This document shows positions 25,786-36,965 of a stretch of DNA of 64,000 bases, piece after piece. Under the pieces are notes generated by a model. It was given only the letters and a program-made list of their open reading frames with translations, searched no databases and was not told the DNA's origin. Both the position numbers and the translations under genes were made by a program. Source of the stretch: Opisthocomus hoazin (taxonomy: Eukaryota; Chordata; Aves; Opisthocomiformes; Opisthocomidae). Numbering within the stretch: the first letter of the stretch is position 1; every line of letters starts with the position of its first letter. The stretch covers positions 17,958,417-18,022,416 of the forward strand of contig NC_134415.1 of assembly GCF_030867145.1 (NCBI RefSeq), given 5' to 3'.

Positions 25786-28700
25786 AGCTTCAAGCCTGAT
25801 TATCAACCACGAATATGTAACATACTGCTCCTTTCAATTTGTTGTGGTGATATTCATGCCTTTCATCCAACATCCCAACATGAAAGATTTATGGTATTAA
25901 TCATGCACATCATAGTAAAAAGTCATTCTCTACTGTCAATTGCATTTTTCTGCTGGAATAAGGATGAAAGTCTTGAGCTGCTTATCATTTGACCAGCCAG
26001 AAAACAAACTATTATTGTGCTATTTTAACCAAAGCTGGAGCTTAGTTTCTGTGGGTAACATCTTCAGATGCAGCTACATCGTTCAGGAGCTTGACTATCC
26101 CATTTTGAAAAGCAATTTAGAAATGTAATCACAGCTAAATGCAGGGCTTGTCTATGGCAGGAGTTATTCAGGAACAGCCTTTCAAAATTCTAGATGAATT
26201 CTAGACCTGTTGTCTAGAGGCTCTCTCACAACAGTCAGCTGCATTAAACTGGCTTGCATTCCCGTATCTCAAGCTATGCTTGCTTGAAAGGTACCACAGA
26301 GCAAGAACAACCCTGGCATTTGTCTTGCTCGAGTTAGCAGCTACTGGATTGCGGTAGCTCAGCTGCTACAGCCCTTGAGCTCCAACCTGCACCCCACAAT
26401 AAGCCGGTTAGTTGGGTTTGTAGGATCACCATGCGGTTGCACAGCCAGGATTTGAGTATATTTGTTTGTCTGACAATACAAAAGCAAGCATAAGCCTGGT
26501 GTAAGTGCCCCATGACTTATTTATCACGGACTTGAGCGCAATATGTTGCTGCCAGGTGACCCTAGGTGCAGGGGGCTCAGCACACGCTGCAAAGCCTACT
26601 CAGGACGTTGCATAAATGGTTGAATCACAAGCCAGGCTGAGTTCTGCGCTGTTAGAGCTGCACTGTGATCAGTAGCTGGAACAGCCAGTTTAAAGCTAGC
26701 TCAGGAGTGCACCCACAAGTTACAGTCCTACTTTTGTGTAGGCATCGTGTATATGCACTTAAGTCGATTTGTTCGCAAAAACTTTCCCCTAATCCCACTG
26801 TCCCATAGCATCGAAAAGCTTCTGTATTCTTGCCAAGTTTCCAAGTACTCCTCATTCACAGAGTTACAGGGAATAGCAAGGTGCCATCTCTCACTAAACC
26901 TTAAAATGGGGATCTTCCCAACCTGCAGCTAACACCACTGCCCACTTCTGTGTCCCAATTTCCAGAGCTAAGAAGGTCATCTTCTTCAGCAATTGTTTGA
27001 CGACTGATCAAGATAATCCCCTTCTCAAACACATACATGTGAATTTTAATTGCTCTAAGTATGAAAGAAAAATCTCTCTTTCAAAAGAAAAAACAAACCT
27101 CAAAATCACTGACATTAATTCCTTTCGGCCTTCGTTAACATTTGGGAAACAAACACTAGAGACTACTTCTTCCAATCTTCGCAATTGTAGGAAAAACAGG
27201 AATACAGCTTAGCACATACTTAACAAAACATGTTGGAATATTCAGACTTTCCTTTCGCTTCTTTGAAAGCTGTGCTCTGCTCTGGCATACAGCCTTATTT
27301 TAGAGCCACAGTTCCACCCTCATTATCATAACTTCTCCTCAGTCCCAGACACTGTCCCTTGTCATGCACCTACATTACGGTCCCCTGCTTTTTTCCACCC
27401 ATCCCAAATCTCTGCTCCTTCATGGCAATCTCAGACTTCTTGTCCTTCTCTCCGGTACCATCAATAGTCATTTATTCTCCTCTACTCATGACAACAGCTT
27501 TTCATAGTAAGCAATACTGGTCCTTTGATCAAGTGCAAAATAATTTGAATTGTTGCAGAATGAGTCAACAGATTCCAGAACCAAGCCTGTCCTGTTCTGT
27601 CCTCACAGCAATTTTTCCAGGCTGCCCACAGATTCACACAGAAAAGCCATGTATGTACCCAGGATTGAAAGATTTCCATTTCTCCCCCAGTGTTGTACAG
27701 TAAGGCTCAACTTCTGGAAGACCTCCAAAAGGTGTCCTAAAATAAATTCTAACCCGTGAACAAAGATGAGATAAATAAGTACTGAAAAACAAACAAGCTT
27801 TTGTTTTCTTACCAAAAAAATCTTAATTCTGAGGTAGCTGGATCAGAGCCTGTTTTCAATGGTTTATTCCTTCTTATTGAGGATGTATTTACCTTGGATC
27901 TACGAGCCACACGGATTGCACTTAATACCAGCTGCATTTTACCAGAGAGAAAAGGATGGTTAAAACTTTGCTGATGTTCGATTCTCCAGTCTGCCATGGG
28001 CAAATCACTTCATCTCATTTCCCCACATGCAGAGTGGAATCACTGTAGGCAATGGGGGCATTGTAAAGGTGGAAGTTCATAAATATTACAGTGATGGGAA
28101 ACACATAAACCCACCCACAAGAAATCCTACCTGCGCACTCAGAGGGATTTTTGGGGTCAAACAACTGCAGTGGAAATGTCCAAGACCGGTTAAATTTTCT
28201 CAACCCCCCAGCTGGATTCACTTGACTAGCAGGGGAGTTCAGTCTCACACTCCCAGCCAGCTCTTGCTGCTCAGGTTACTTTTATGAGCCTCAATTTCTC
28301 ATATTTCTGCTATTTCGAGGAATGCTCCGAGTCAGAACAATCCTTTTATTAAACTTCGAGAGAGACAGTAGTTTTTCATTCTAATTCTACAAATGCCTTC
28401 TTCTGCTGTGCAAGGCACGGAGCAAGCACCAGAAGGTGAAACAGCATTTGTAAGCAAAAGCCATTTTGCCACGTTCCTCAAACATCTGCCTGAATCACAT
28501 CTTTGTTTTTCCTTTTTATTTCATCACAAAGGCACATAAGAGATGCACAAGATTCCCATCCACATTTATCTTAAAACAATTTACGCCAATTAGTGAAGGA
28601 CCATTTCCTTCTGAAACAGGAGTAGCAACAGCAAGCAGCTACTCTTGTATTAAATGTCCACCTGCAGACATCCTAAAGCCTTTCTCACAGCTTGACTTTA

Positions 28701-30099
28701 GCTTTCAATGTTATGCCAGTAGATCTTTAGGCAACATTTGCTAATTTTTCTTCAGAAACTGCTGTTCTTACTGCAACTTTGTCAACTGCTATCCTCACCC
28801 TGCCATTACTTCCTTTTACATGAACCCAGCAGAAGTATCTGCGCACCGTTTGTCCTACACTACAGCTCGCAGCGCAGAGAAACCACAAGCCAGGACATCA
28901 CAATAAAGTAGATCTTTAGTTACATCAGTGATACCTCCCTTATGAAAGCTAAAGCAAAAGGATAGCAGCCCACATCCCCAAGCGACTTGCAGCACAAGTG
29001 AAAGGAACAACAGGAAAGCGAGAGACTGGCCAGATTGATAAAAGGTGCTTGAGAACCTTGCTTACCACCTTTCTGCACCCTCTCCCTGCAGGTCTGCAGC
29101 CCAGCACAGAGCAGTGCTGGTGACTCTGAATCACCAGGCCACTCCAGCACCATGGCTGTCCCCAGAGGGCTATCCTGCCATCGTTCCAACCACTGAAATG
29201 TACAACCACATCCACGCTGCTGATCATTACTAACACAAGACTAAGAACCCAGAGCGCTTTACAGAAGCACACAGAGGGAACATCCTTCTCAGAGGATTTT
29301 AAACACTACTAGACCATCAAGCTCTCTGTAGATTTTGGGAATACAGTCATACAAGCATATGCGGGAGTAATCATATCGCCTAGTCTAGAACAACAAGTAG
29401 AAAATTTAAAGAAGTAATAATTTACATTCAGCTGTCTCTCTCTAGTTCCCTGGTTAACTTCAGGCATCTCCCTTTGCCAGCTATGGACCAGAGTATTCAG
29501 GCATTAAAACTGAAGGTATTAGTAGCCAGAAGCTGATCTGGGATACAGCCTGGCCAACGTGCTGGTGCAAAGAGCTCTCTGTCGGCAGCCACAATGCTCA
29601 GAAGATAATGCTGCACTAAGCCAGGGCCCCTAAGTCATGTTTTCCCAAGAGCCAAAGCACGAGCATCAGTCAAATACCTCTGCTGTGGCACCCTCAGCTC
29701 CGCTGGCTCCCGAGCCATGGAGATACACCACAACACTAATGCCCTCACCTGAAGGCATTACAGACCCCAACAGCCAGCCACCACCTTGGTGTCATCTTCT
29801 CCTGCCAGAGCAAGGCCATGCATGAGGGTCCCTCTTCCCTCATACCTGTTCAGATTACTTTAACCCTCCCTTTTTTTTTTTAACCCAAAACCCAAACAAA
29901 ACCCCAAACAAACAACAGCAATAAAATTAATATCTCCAAAACACAACCACGCGGGTATGTCAGTAAAAAAGACATGGAGACTAGGGTTGAAAAGCTACTT
30001 CAGGATTTGAGAGGCCTGCACTGACTTCATCGTACGATCTTTTACAGGAAACATAGAAGATGCTCCTGAAAGAATAGCACTGTCCCACTCCGCAGGAGT
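25786..30099. other. Intron 1 sequence, no gene seen
   Basis: AT-rich DNA containing the MIR-like relic at 28.0 kb. No exon was recognised. Confidence 0.6.
27981..28100 (+). mobile_element. MIR/CORE-SINE-like relic
   Basis: CTGCCATGGGCAAATCACTT, then CATCTCATTTCCCCACATGC and AGAGTGGAATCACTGTAGG, match the MIR core pattern GGGCAAGTCACTTAACCTC followed by CAGTTTCCYCATCTGTAAAA. The 3' limit is unclear. Confidence 0.55.
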
Positions 30100-30162
30100 A
30101 TTAACGGGGGCGGGGAGGGATTATAAAATGCTCGGGTACAATGTGACAGAGCTTCAGACCCT
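30100..30162 (+). promoter_or_regulatory. Plus-strand TATA/initiator core promoter, antisense to MDGA1
   Basis: Seen in order: GC box GGGGGCGGGG at 30106-30115, TATAAAA at 30122-30128, and TCAGACC at 30154-30160, a full match to the initiator consensus YYANWYY with its A at 30156. The TATA box begins 34 bp upstream of that A, at the far edge of the usual range. An ATG follows at 30181 and a consensus donor at 30235. A CpG island starts immediately downstream. No known gene is recognised; a noncoding antisense RNA or an unannotated first exon is inferred. Confidence 0.5.
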
Positions 30163-30234
30163 AAAACAAACCAGAGAGAGATGCAAAGCAGCACGCCAGC
30201 AGCCAGCACTGAAGGAATCCGGGACGAGTCCCCG
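30156..30234 (+). ncRNA. Predicted first exon of an uncharacterised antisense transcript
   Basis: From the initiator A at 30156 to a strong donor (CCG then GTAAGA at 30235). The exon contains an ATG at 30181 followed by 18 codons exactly to the splice site, so it could be coding or noncoding. Without splicing the frame stays open to 30651, but the extra sequence is proline/arginine/glycine-rich and uninformative. The exon would be transcribed towards the MDGA1 promoter 6.7 kb away. No acceptor has been assigned. Confidence 0.35.
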
Positions 30235-30740
30235 GTAAGACGGGCGGGGGGGGATTCCCCAAGCCCGCCAAGGTGGGAGCGGAGAGGACGAGCAGCCCCC
30301 GGGCGTGACCCGGCGCTCAGCCCGCCCGTCGCTCCCGGGACGCACCGCAAGCGCGGCCCACGCGTGTCCGGCGCGGGAGACGGGCCCTCGCCAAGCGGCA
30401 TCACGGCTTCCACGGGGCCTGCCCTGGGAAAGTCCCGGCCCCCCCAAACCCCAGGTCCCCGTTCCGCACCCCCCAGACCCCGGGCGATGCAACGCCTCCC
30501 TCTGCCGGGCAGCGGCGGAGCGGCACGGCCCCGCCGCCCAGATGTGCCTCCCCCCCCGCCGCCCAGATGTGCTCCCCAGCCACAGCTGGAGGGGCAGCTG
30601 GGGTGGGGAGGGGGAGGAAGCCGGAGTCCCGCTCTCCCTGGGCAGAGGTGAGGAAGCCTTGGCTCCAAGGAGCGCCCGACGCCAGGCACGAACACTCTCT
30701 GCCTCCCAGCGAGCCCTGTCCCAGCCAACCTGTTGGTACC
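30205..30740. promoter_or_regulatory. Small intronic CpG island
   Basis: About 0.5 kb of CpG-rich DNA inside intron 1, isolated in AT-rich surroundings. It starts at the predicted plus-strand exon. Open frames of 156 codons (plus) and 243 codons (minus) overlap here and look like composition artefacts. An alternative MDGA1 promoter on the minus strand is the other possibility, but I see no minus-strand core elements. Confidence 0.7.
30531..30572. repeat. 25-bp tandem duplication in the intronic CpG island
   Basis: The 17-mer CCGCCGCCCAGATGTGC occurs at 30531-30547 and again at 30556-30572, a period of 25 bp with a C-rich spacer. This looks like a recent local duplication. Confidence 0.85.
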
Positions 30741-32710
30741 GGCCCTGCTCTGCCTTAACTTTTGTGGAGCCAAGGTCAGCCGGTGCCCGGGATTCTCCCT
30801 TTCCTGGTTCTATAATGCAGCACTTTTGATGGTCAGCTTCATCGGTTATCACACATCCAATTTCTTCCTTTAAAAACTAAGCAAGTGCTATAAAAAACAA
30901 GCCTCTGTTATTCATTCAACCCCTTCCCCCAAATAGAGGGCAGATGAAAGCTTTTCTCTGTCCAAAGTAGGTACTTTGGATCCTAACAGAGTGGAGCTCT
31001 CACCAGCTGAACATGGGCACAGAGATGCAAAGCATGCACACCCTCCTCTCCCACCCCTACGCAGCACGTCGCTCTCTCTGGTGGATCCTGGTGTCCCTGC
31101 CAAGTCCGCATTCTGCTGTGCAGTGTCAGCGCCCTGTCCCTCCCTGTCCCTCCACAAGCCTGGGGGAACACTGGCACGTTTTCCCCTGCTGATTTTAAAC
31201 CCGTGCAACACCAGCAGCTTGTGACCAGCCAAAGGTGACTGGGACACGGGCACCTGATGCATTCACCTCAACTGCTTGAGAGCAGAAACGGTCTCAAAAG
31301 TTTTCTTAATAGTTTCAGTCTACATAAGACCTGAGCTACCAGGTATAGCTTAAAGAAATCAACGGTTTTTTACCAGATGCAGGCACCTACAGCATCTCTG
31401 AGCACATTTTCCACTGTCTCTTGTCTGGGAGGCTCATCTTCCTCACAGCAAAGTACAGCCCCCTCTGAGGACACAACACAGCAACACCTCTGCACAAAAA
31501 ATACCAACGTCTCACCTACCCTGATGAGTACTTCACCAGTGAACCGTCTCTCCAGAGCTACACAGGCAAACCAGTTGACTGTGAACTTGCCTTACGCTGA
31601 CTAAAGAAACCTTTTGCAGGTAGGGTTCAGGCCATTTCCACAAACGGAGTACGAAACACCCTCCACTCCAAGCATTTTTCACTAGTGGAAATACGTGTCT
31701 CTATTTTTTTTGCCAGCACATTGGCTTCGATCGCAGTGCAATTTTCCCCAGCCCCCCCCAACTTTGCCCTCCTTGTAACAAGCCGTAGCTGCACAGGCAA
31801 GACTTTTAGGCACAGACTATGCTTAATGAACCAAGAGAGCTTGGTATGTGCGGAGGGAGGGATTAGCAGCCTGAAACTGCACTACTCAGGAAAGCAGAAT
31901 AGCACAAACTCCAGTCAAAACACGCGCAAAACAGTAGGGCTTCTGGTTGACGAGAAGCGTCACAAGATCTCCGAGTTACAAGTATGGAAGTCACTTTATC
32001 TTGTTACTTAAAAACAAGAGCAGCCCCAGCAGCAGTGTCCCTTACTGACACTACTGAATTGCTGTCTGACTACGGAAGCTCCAAGGCCATCTTCTGCTGC
32101 ATCTTCCGCTTATCAGGAGCCACTTACTATATCTCCCTTCCCTCTCTCAAACTCATCCGAAATACATATATATATTTCAAAAAAATCCAGTGCAAACCTG
32201 ACACGGTGATAATTTTAAAAGCTATGCTGCTCATGTCAAATTATTCAACATCTGTCTTCATGTTCCCACAAAAATTAGCATAGGATGGTGGTTTCTGATG
32301 ACACCTATAGTGAAATATTTTGACTTCTACCAGCAAGTTGCAAACAACCTGTCAAGAGGATAATGTCAGTTTTCTAGTACTGCATATTAAAGCCAACTGA
32401 GGGCTTATCTGGTGTGTGAAGCTATTGACCTGACCTAAAAACAGAGGCTCTGGTGTCACAGGAGGGTGAAGCTGACACGCTGCAGCGGGAGAACAGCAAT
32501 GCACGCTGAAGCCCAGGGCTGGACAGATTTAATGCCTTGACCTCAAAGAGCTGCTAAAGAACTATGCAAACCTTGGACCGAACCAGTCCTTAGCAAGACT
32601 ATTTCTATAGCCCTCTAGTTACAAAACTCATTCCTCTAACCAAAAGGCTACAACCTAAGCCACCATAGATTTAATGTCTGGACAACAAGGAGAAATGGCT
32701 AAGCACAAAG

Positions 32711-32780
32711 GATGTGTGCACATGCGTGTATATATATGTACGCACACACAAAAATTTATATACACATACACACATATATA
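32711..32780. repeat. Alternating purine-pyrimidine TG/TA/CA stretch
   Basis: ATGTGTGCACATGCGTGTAT followed by ATATATGTACGCACACAC and a second TATACACATACACACATA block. A degenerate microsatellite like the one at 18.8 kb. Confidence 0.75.
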
Positions 32781-34409
32781 CAGTTTGGAGGATCACTGTG
32801 CTCATAAATTGCATTTTCCAAACAGTATCAGCCAAGAAGTGCTTCACAGGAGCCAGCTCCACTGCTACTTCAGCCAGCGATCCGCTCACCCGTCTCTGAG
32901 GGCACAGGGATAACGGCAGGATAGCTGAAGAGCTCTGTGTCTGGACTTCTGTTCCCGCTGGCAAAACAGCTCTAGGCAGACACAGGGGAGAGGGACTGAT
33001 CCAGGTCACCAGGCTCAAGGTTAACATCGGAGTGTGTCTGTGCCCCCAGAAACCAGCAGCAAAGGACAGGTGCACGCACAGGTTGCAAGAGGGTGTGAGG
33101 CATCCTGCACTGAAAACTCCAGGAAAAGAGGCTTTTACTTTTCAGGTAAAAAGAGCAGGAAGCAAATCATGCCACGGGTACGTGAAATGAAAAAGGGCAG
33201 ATGTTTATGGCCTAAACCCAGGATATGTTTTACCACTCCTCCACTGCAGACGCAAGAAAACATTCTTCCGCTTGATCTTTTGGCTGCTTGTAGTGGCATC
33301 TCACGGGTGATTCAGTGTGATGGGGTCTCTTTAAAGAGAGAGCTTTACTGGGTCATTTATTCCCCACCTCAGAGGCCAGAGCAGGACTACTGTGTATCAC
33401 AAGTGCTTCACCCGCACCGGATTCGAGTGCCTGAAGTGGTGCAGCCCATCCAGCCCCTCAAATCACCGTGCCAGGCAGCTTTCCCTTCTGCCCAGCCTAA
33501 ACCTTCCTTTAATTCCCTTTCCATCACCTTGCTGTAGCCCCTCATCACACACTGTGATGACCATTCCTGAAATGCCTTTTCTGCAGGTGAATTGTGAAAG
33601 GCAGAGAACAAGATATCCCACTCTTATTCAGCCTGAGAGGCTGCTGCAGATCAGCCGGACTGTACTAGTTGCAAGACAACTCAGAAACGTTAAGTACGTG
33701 CTGCACATGGAGTAAGCAAAGCAGCAGCCCTGTGCGCACTCTGAACCAGAGCTACGCAAGTCCCGAAGTCTGCAAGGCCGACTAGGAAGCTAGAGGCATA
33801 CTATTCCCTGTGGAAACACTCCCTGTTCTCCCCTATCAGTCTAATTTACAGCTCTTAAGTGTTGGTATCTCCAAGCCTGGGAGGGCAACTCCCTTTTCTC
33901 CTTACCTCTTCCTCCCTGCCCCCAAATTCTGACATTTCCTATAGATGTATTACAGCTTGCTCCTCGTCTCAACCAGCAGCATTAGCGCACCAGGACTGAA
34001 AGCCACATGCAGTTTGGGAAATGGGGTACCACAAAAGGCTAATAAAAGTTACCTTTTGGCAGTCTGCTGAACTGCCTTCCTTATCAGGCCAGCCTTGTCC
34101 TACTGCAACAAACAAGGTTTAAAGGATGGGATCAGCTAATGAGAAGAGGGTTTCAGACACACTTCAGTCATTACAACAAATGCCAATTAATATAACAAGC
34201 CTCTTCAGGTAGCAGGCTAAAAGCACCTTGACTCCTAATTAAATTGCACCTCCATTGCAAATGCTCTTTTCCCAGAACCCCCCTTACAGACATTTTATTT
34301 ATACCATTCATCTCAATAAAACTCTCCAACAAGTCCGCTCTCCTAGACAGAGGTCTTTTGTGCGCATCCATGTGGGTGTATTATTTAAAGGGTACATCAC
34401 ATGCATACT

Positions 34410-34440
34410 TTATCTCATTTAATCTGATTTAATCTCAGCA
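34410..34440. promoter_or_regulatory. Pair of TAATCT sites one helical turn apart
   Basis: ATTTAATCT occurs at 34417-34425 and again at 34427-34435, exactly 10 bp apart. TAATCY is the core bound by OTX/PITX/GSC-type homeodomains. The block 34170-34480 also holds CTAATTAAAT and GCAAATGC. Candidate enhancer element in intron 1. Confidence 0.35.
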
Positions 34441-36853
34441 GATTTACTAAAGTAAAATATATTTATAGACGCATATAGATGCCTCTCTCCATCTCCATCG
34501 CCACAAATAAATATTCAACAGCAGAAAAACAGATCAGAAACATGATACTTGAGTTCCCATAATTTCTACAGTAAGTGCTACATGAGACCAGCATTCACAA
34601 CACAGAACGCTCAAGTACAGATTAAAGCTGTGGCCAGAGACTAACGTTTAGGACAAACTGAAGTGGAGGGGGCCAGTAGGACTAGTTTCTAATCCTGCCT
34701 CATTTATCCATAACAATATCCATCCAGCTCTGCTAGAGCCATCAGTAACAGCAATCTCATACCCAGACAAACGGTGCTGGCTGCACAAGGCATGAAATCA
34801 GTGCAGGGCAGTGGGTTGAAGGCAGGACTGAGAAAGACAATATGAAAACTATTAGTCACCATAGAAGTTTGCGGTGTGCTATTTCCACGAGACACTGCCC
34901 TGGGCTGCACTCAGAGACAGCTGCGTATTAAGGCTCCTGATGGTCTCGACAGATAGTTTGAAGAGGTAGGGGAGGGGAGAGGAGGGAAGAGGCTGGATTT
35001 CTCCTTTGTGTAGTTAAGTAAGAGAATAGATAGAAGTAGTGTACCATTTTGGCTTAAAAGGATGCCTTCATTTTAGTGCATGTCTATATCTGTGCTTTCT
35101 TTTGTACACAGCTTCTCCAATCTCTCTGAGAGAAAAAGACAAGAACACCAGTAAGTTATTCTAAAGATCTAATTTAGCAACAACTCTATCAAATGCAAGT
35201 TCACTGAAGTGAATGAAAAAATACAGCAGGCAACCTTCCACGGCACATTTAAGAAAAACCAGTTTTAAGCTCTCTCCCTATTGCTAGTATCCTGAGCAGA
35301 GAGGCCGTTCTACAGCAAGTGATAGTTACTCGGCAGCAAGGACACTAAAACAAAATTTTAAAAGTTCAGCTAGAAGCAGATTACTTGTTTGAAAGGTTGA
35401 AGTAACCTGCCCAGACGGGGTTTCTGTGACACAAACTCATTCTACTCCTCATCTTTCCAGCCTTCGGGGGGTCCTATGGTTTTGCTCTGAACGTGCAGAC
35501 TGGGAGAAAACACACGTACTGGGAGAAAGAAAGAAAAAAAGAAAGGAAGCTAAACACCCTCTATTTAAAATTGTTATTTTACAGAACGGACCCAAACTCA
35601 AATTAACATCCCAGCCCTCAAGGAGAAAGGAGGAATTGTTTCCATTTAAGAAATACATCATTAAAAAGTGACCTACAAAGACTTACCCGTAGTCAGTGAG
35701 ACTGAACCGATCTTTGCCAGAGCTCACACAAGAGACTGGCTGCGCGCTGTTAAAAAAGGGGGAGCGGGGGGGCTGGATTCTCTCACTGGGGTCTCTCTTC
35801 CGAGCTCAGAGAGCTTGGCTCGTTAGAGGCAGAGGCATGCCTTCCAGGAGGACTTTACAGCGACGCACAACTGAGTTGTAAGCCAAGATAAAGCCAGCTT
35901 GTTGTGAGAGGCAAGTCTTGTGGGTTGCTTTTATTTATTTTTCCCCCAGTGTACTGGAAATGCAGATCTTGTAAAGCAAGAATTAAGAGAGGGCTGCGAG
36001 AGGGAAAGGGGGGCTGCGCGGCTGGCGAAAGGGAACCCTGGCTGTTCTCTCAAGCCAGGACCTGCGCTCGGCGGGGTCACGGGGTGCCATCCCCAGCCGC
36101 TGTCCCCTCTCCCCTGCCCTCGGAAGCTGGGGGGCTGCGGGAGCCAGACGTCTCGGGGGGACACCCGAGCTTGCCATCTGCCACCCTGCCTGCAAACAAG
36201 GAGGGGAAATAAGCAACCTAACTGCAAAAATAATAATAATAAAAAAAGAGAAAAAAAAAACCAAACGAGCAGCTCAAGATTAGCTCTGCCAGAGGCCACC
36301 CCCCACCCATCTCCTTGGTCTTGAGAGGAAAACCGGCAGCGAACTTCAACACGGTGCAAAAGCAGCCTCGCCCCCCCGGGAGGGAAGGGAGCCCGGCGGG
36401 GCTCGCCCTGGCGGGGGGTGCGGGGGGAGCCGGGGTGCCCCGGCAGAACGGGAGAGCCCCGGCCCCCCCCCGGCACGGATCCCGGCCGGGCCCCGGCGGC
36501 CGCCCTCCCCTCGTCCTCCGAGGATGCTCCGTCCCCACCCGCCCCAAAGAGCCCCCAACTCAGCGATGAGCGTCCCCACGCCGGGGGGGGAGGAGGGGAG
36601 GCAGGGCCGGGGTCTCTCCCCGCGGCAGCGCTCGCTCCTCCCGGCTCCGGGCGCGGCCGGCCCGGCGGTCCCCGGGCTCGTAAATCGGAGGCGGCCGGGG
36701 GTTACGGCGAGGAATTACGAAGTAGCTGGAGGCGCTGGGAGCCCCGCTGCCGCATCAATCTTCCCCCCGCTCGGGCTGCGACCAGCTCCGCCGGCGTCGG
36801 TTACTTTCTCCTGCAGGTGCTTTTTAACTTTGATCCCACCGCCGCCGTCTGCG

Positions 36854-36869
36854 CCCCCCCCCCCCCCCC
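36854..36869. repeat. C16 homopolymer (G16 in the MDGA1 transcript)
   Basis: Sixteen consecutive C on the plus strand, so G16 in the MDGA1 pre-mRNA, starting 29 nt after the first donor. Intronic G runs near donors are known splicing enhancers and can form quadruplexes; a role here is inference. Confidence 0.9.
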
Positions 36870-36891
36870 AAAACAGTGACCGCCACAACGT

Positions 36892-36898
36892 CTCTTAC
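36892..36898 (-). other. 5' splice site of MDGA1 intron 1
   Basis: On the minus strand the exon ends TACG and the intron opens GTAAGAG, a near-perfect match to the vertebrate donor consensus. The open frame continues into the intron, but protein similarity stops exactly here, after RGQGVY plus one base (phase 1), as expected for a signal-peptide exon spliced to an Ig-domain exon. A run of 16 G on the minus strand begins 29 nt inside the intron. Confidence 0.85.
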
Positions 36899-36965
36899 CG
36901 TAAACCCCTTGTCCTCTGCTGTACACCGGCACCAGAGACAGGAATAAAAACCAGATCATCTCCAT
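36899..36965 (-). CDS. MDGA1: MDGA1 exon 1, coding part (signal peptide), partial gene
   Basis: This is the first coding exon of an MDGA-family cell-surface protein. Family members have N-terminal Ig domains, a fibronectin-like region, a MAM domain and a GPI anchor. They bind neuroligins at the neuronal surface and limit synapse formation. Seen: 22 codons from an ATG at 36965-36963 give a charged-then-hydrophobic leader starting MEMIWFLFLS and ending SRGQGVY, then one G, then donor GTAAGAG from 36898. The phase-1 junction would complete an alanine codon, giving the GQGVYA that begins the mature MDGA proteins. The ATG has A at -3 and G at +4. An in-frame upstream ATG at about 37028 has C at -3 and lies 21 codons further 5', so I prefer the inner start. 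MDGA2 shares GQGVYA, but the leader (ME start, RGQGVY end) resembles MDGA1 as I remember it. The remaining exons lie outside the window. Confidence 0.85.

Larger units (their letters stand above)
30741..35999. other. Intron 1 sequence between the two CpG islands
   Basis: No recognisable exon. Contains the alternating purine-pyrimidine stretch at 32.7 kb and the AT-rich block at 34.2-34.5 kb. Any second exon of the transcript predicted at 30156 could lie here, but I could not assign one. Confidence 0.6.
1..36898 (-). other. MDGA1: MDGA1 intron 1 (partial, open at the window edge)
   Basis: Inferred from the orientation of the exon at 36899-36965: the gene runs towards position 1, and no sequence resembling the first Ig-domain exon is seen, so at least 36.9 kb belongs to intron 1. 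Long first introns are usual for neuronal adhesion genes. The contents are described in separate entries. Confidence 0.75.

Noticed and set aside
30042..30773. Open frames of 243 and 232 codons (minus) and 156 and 174 codons (plus) over the intronic CpG island
   Set aside because: Composition-driven overlap of four frames. Only the short 5' piece ending at the donor at 30234 was kept as a transcript prediction.
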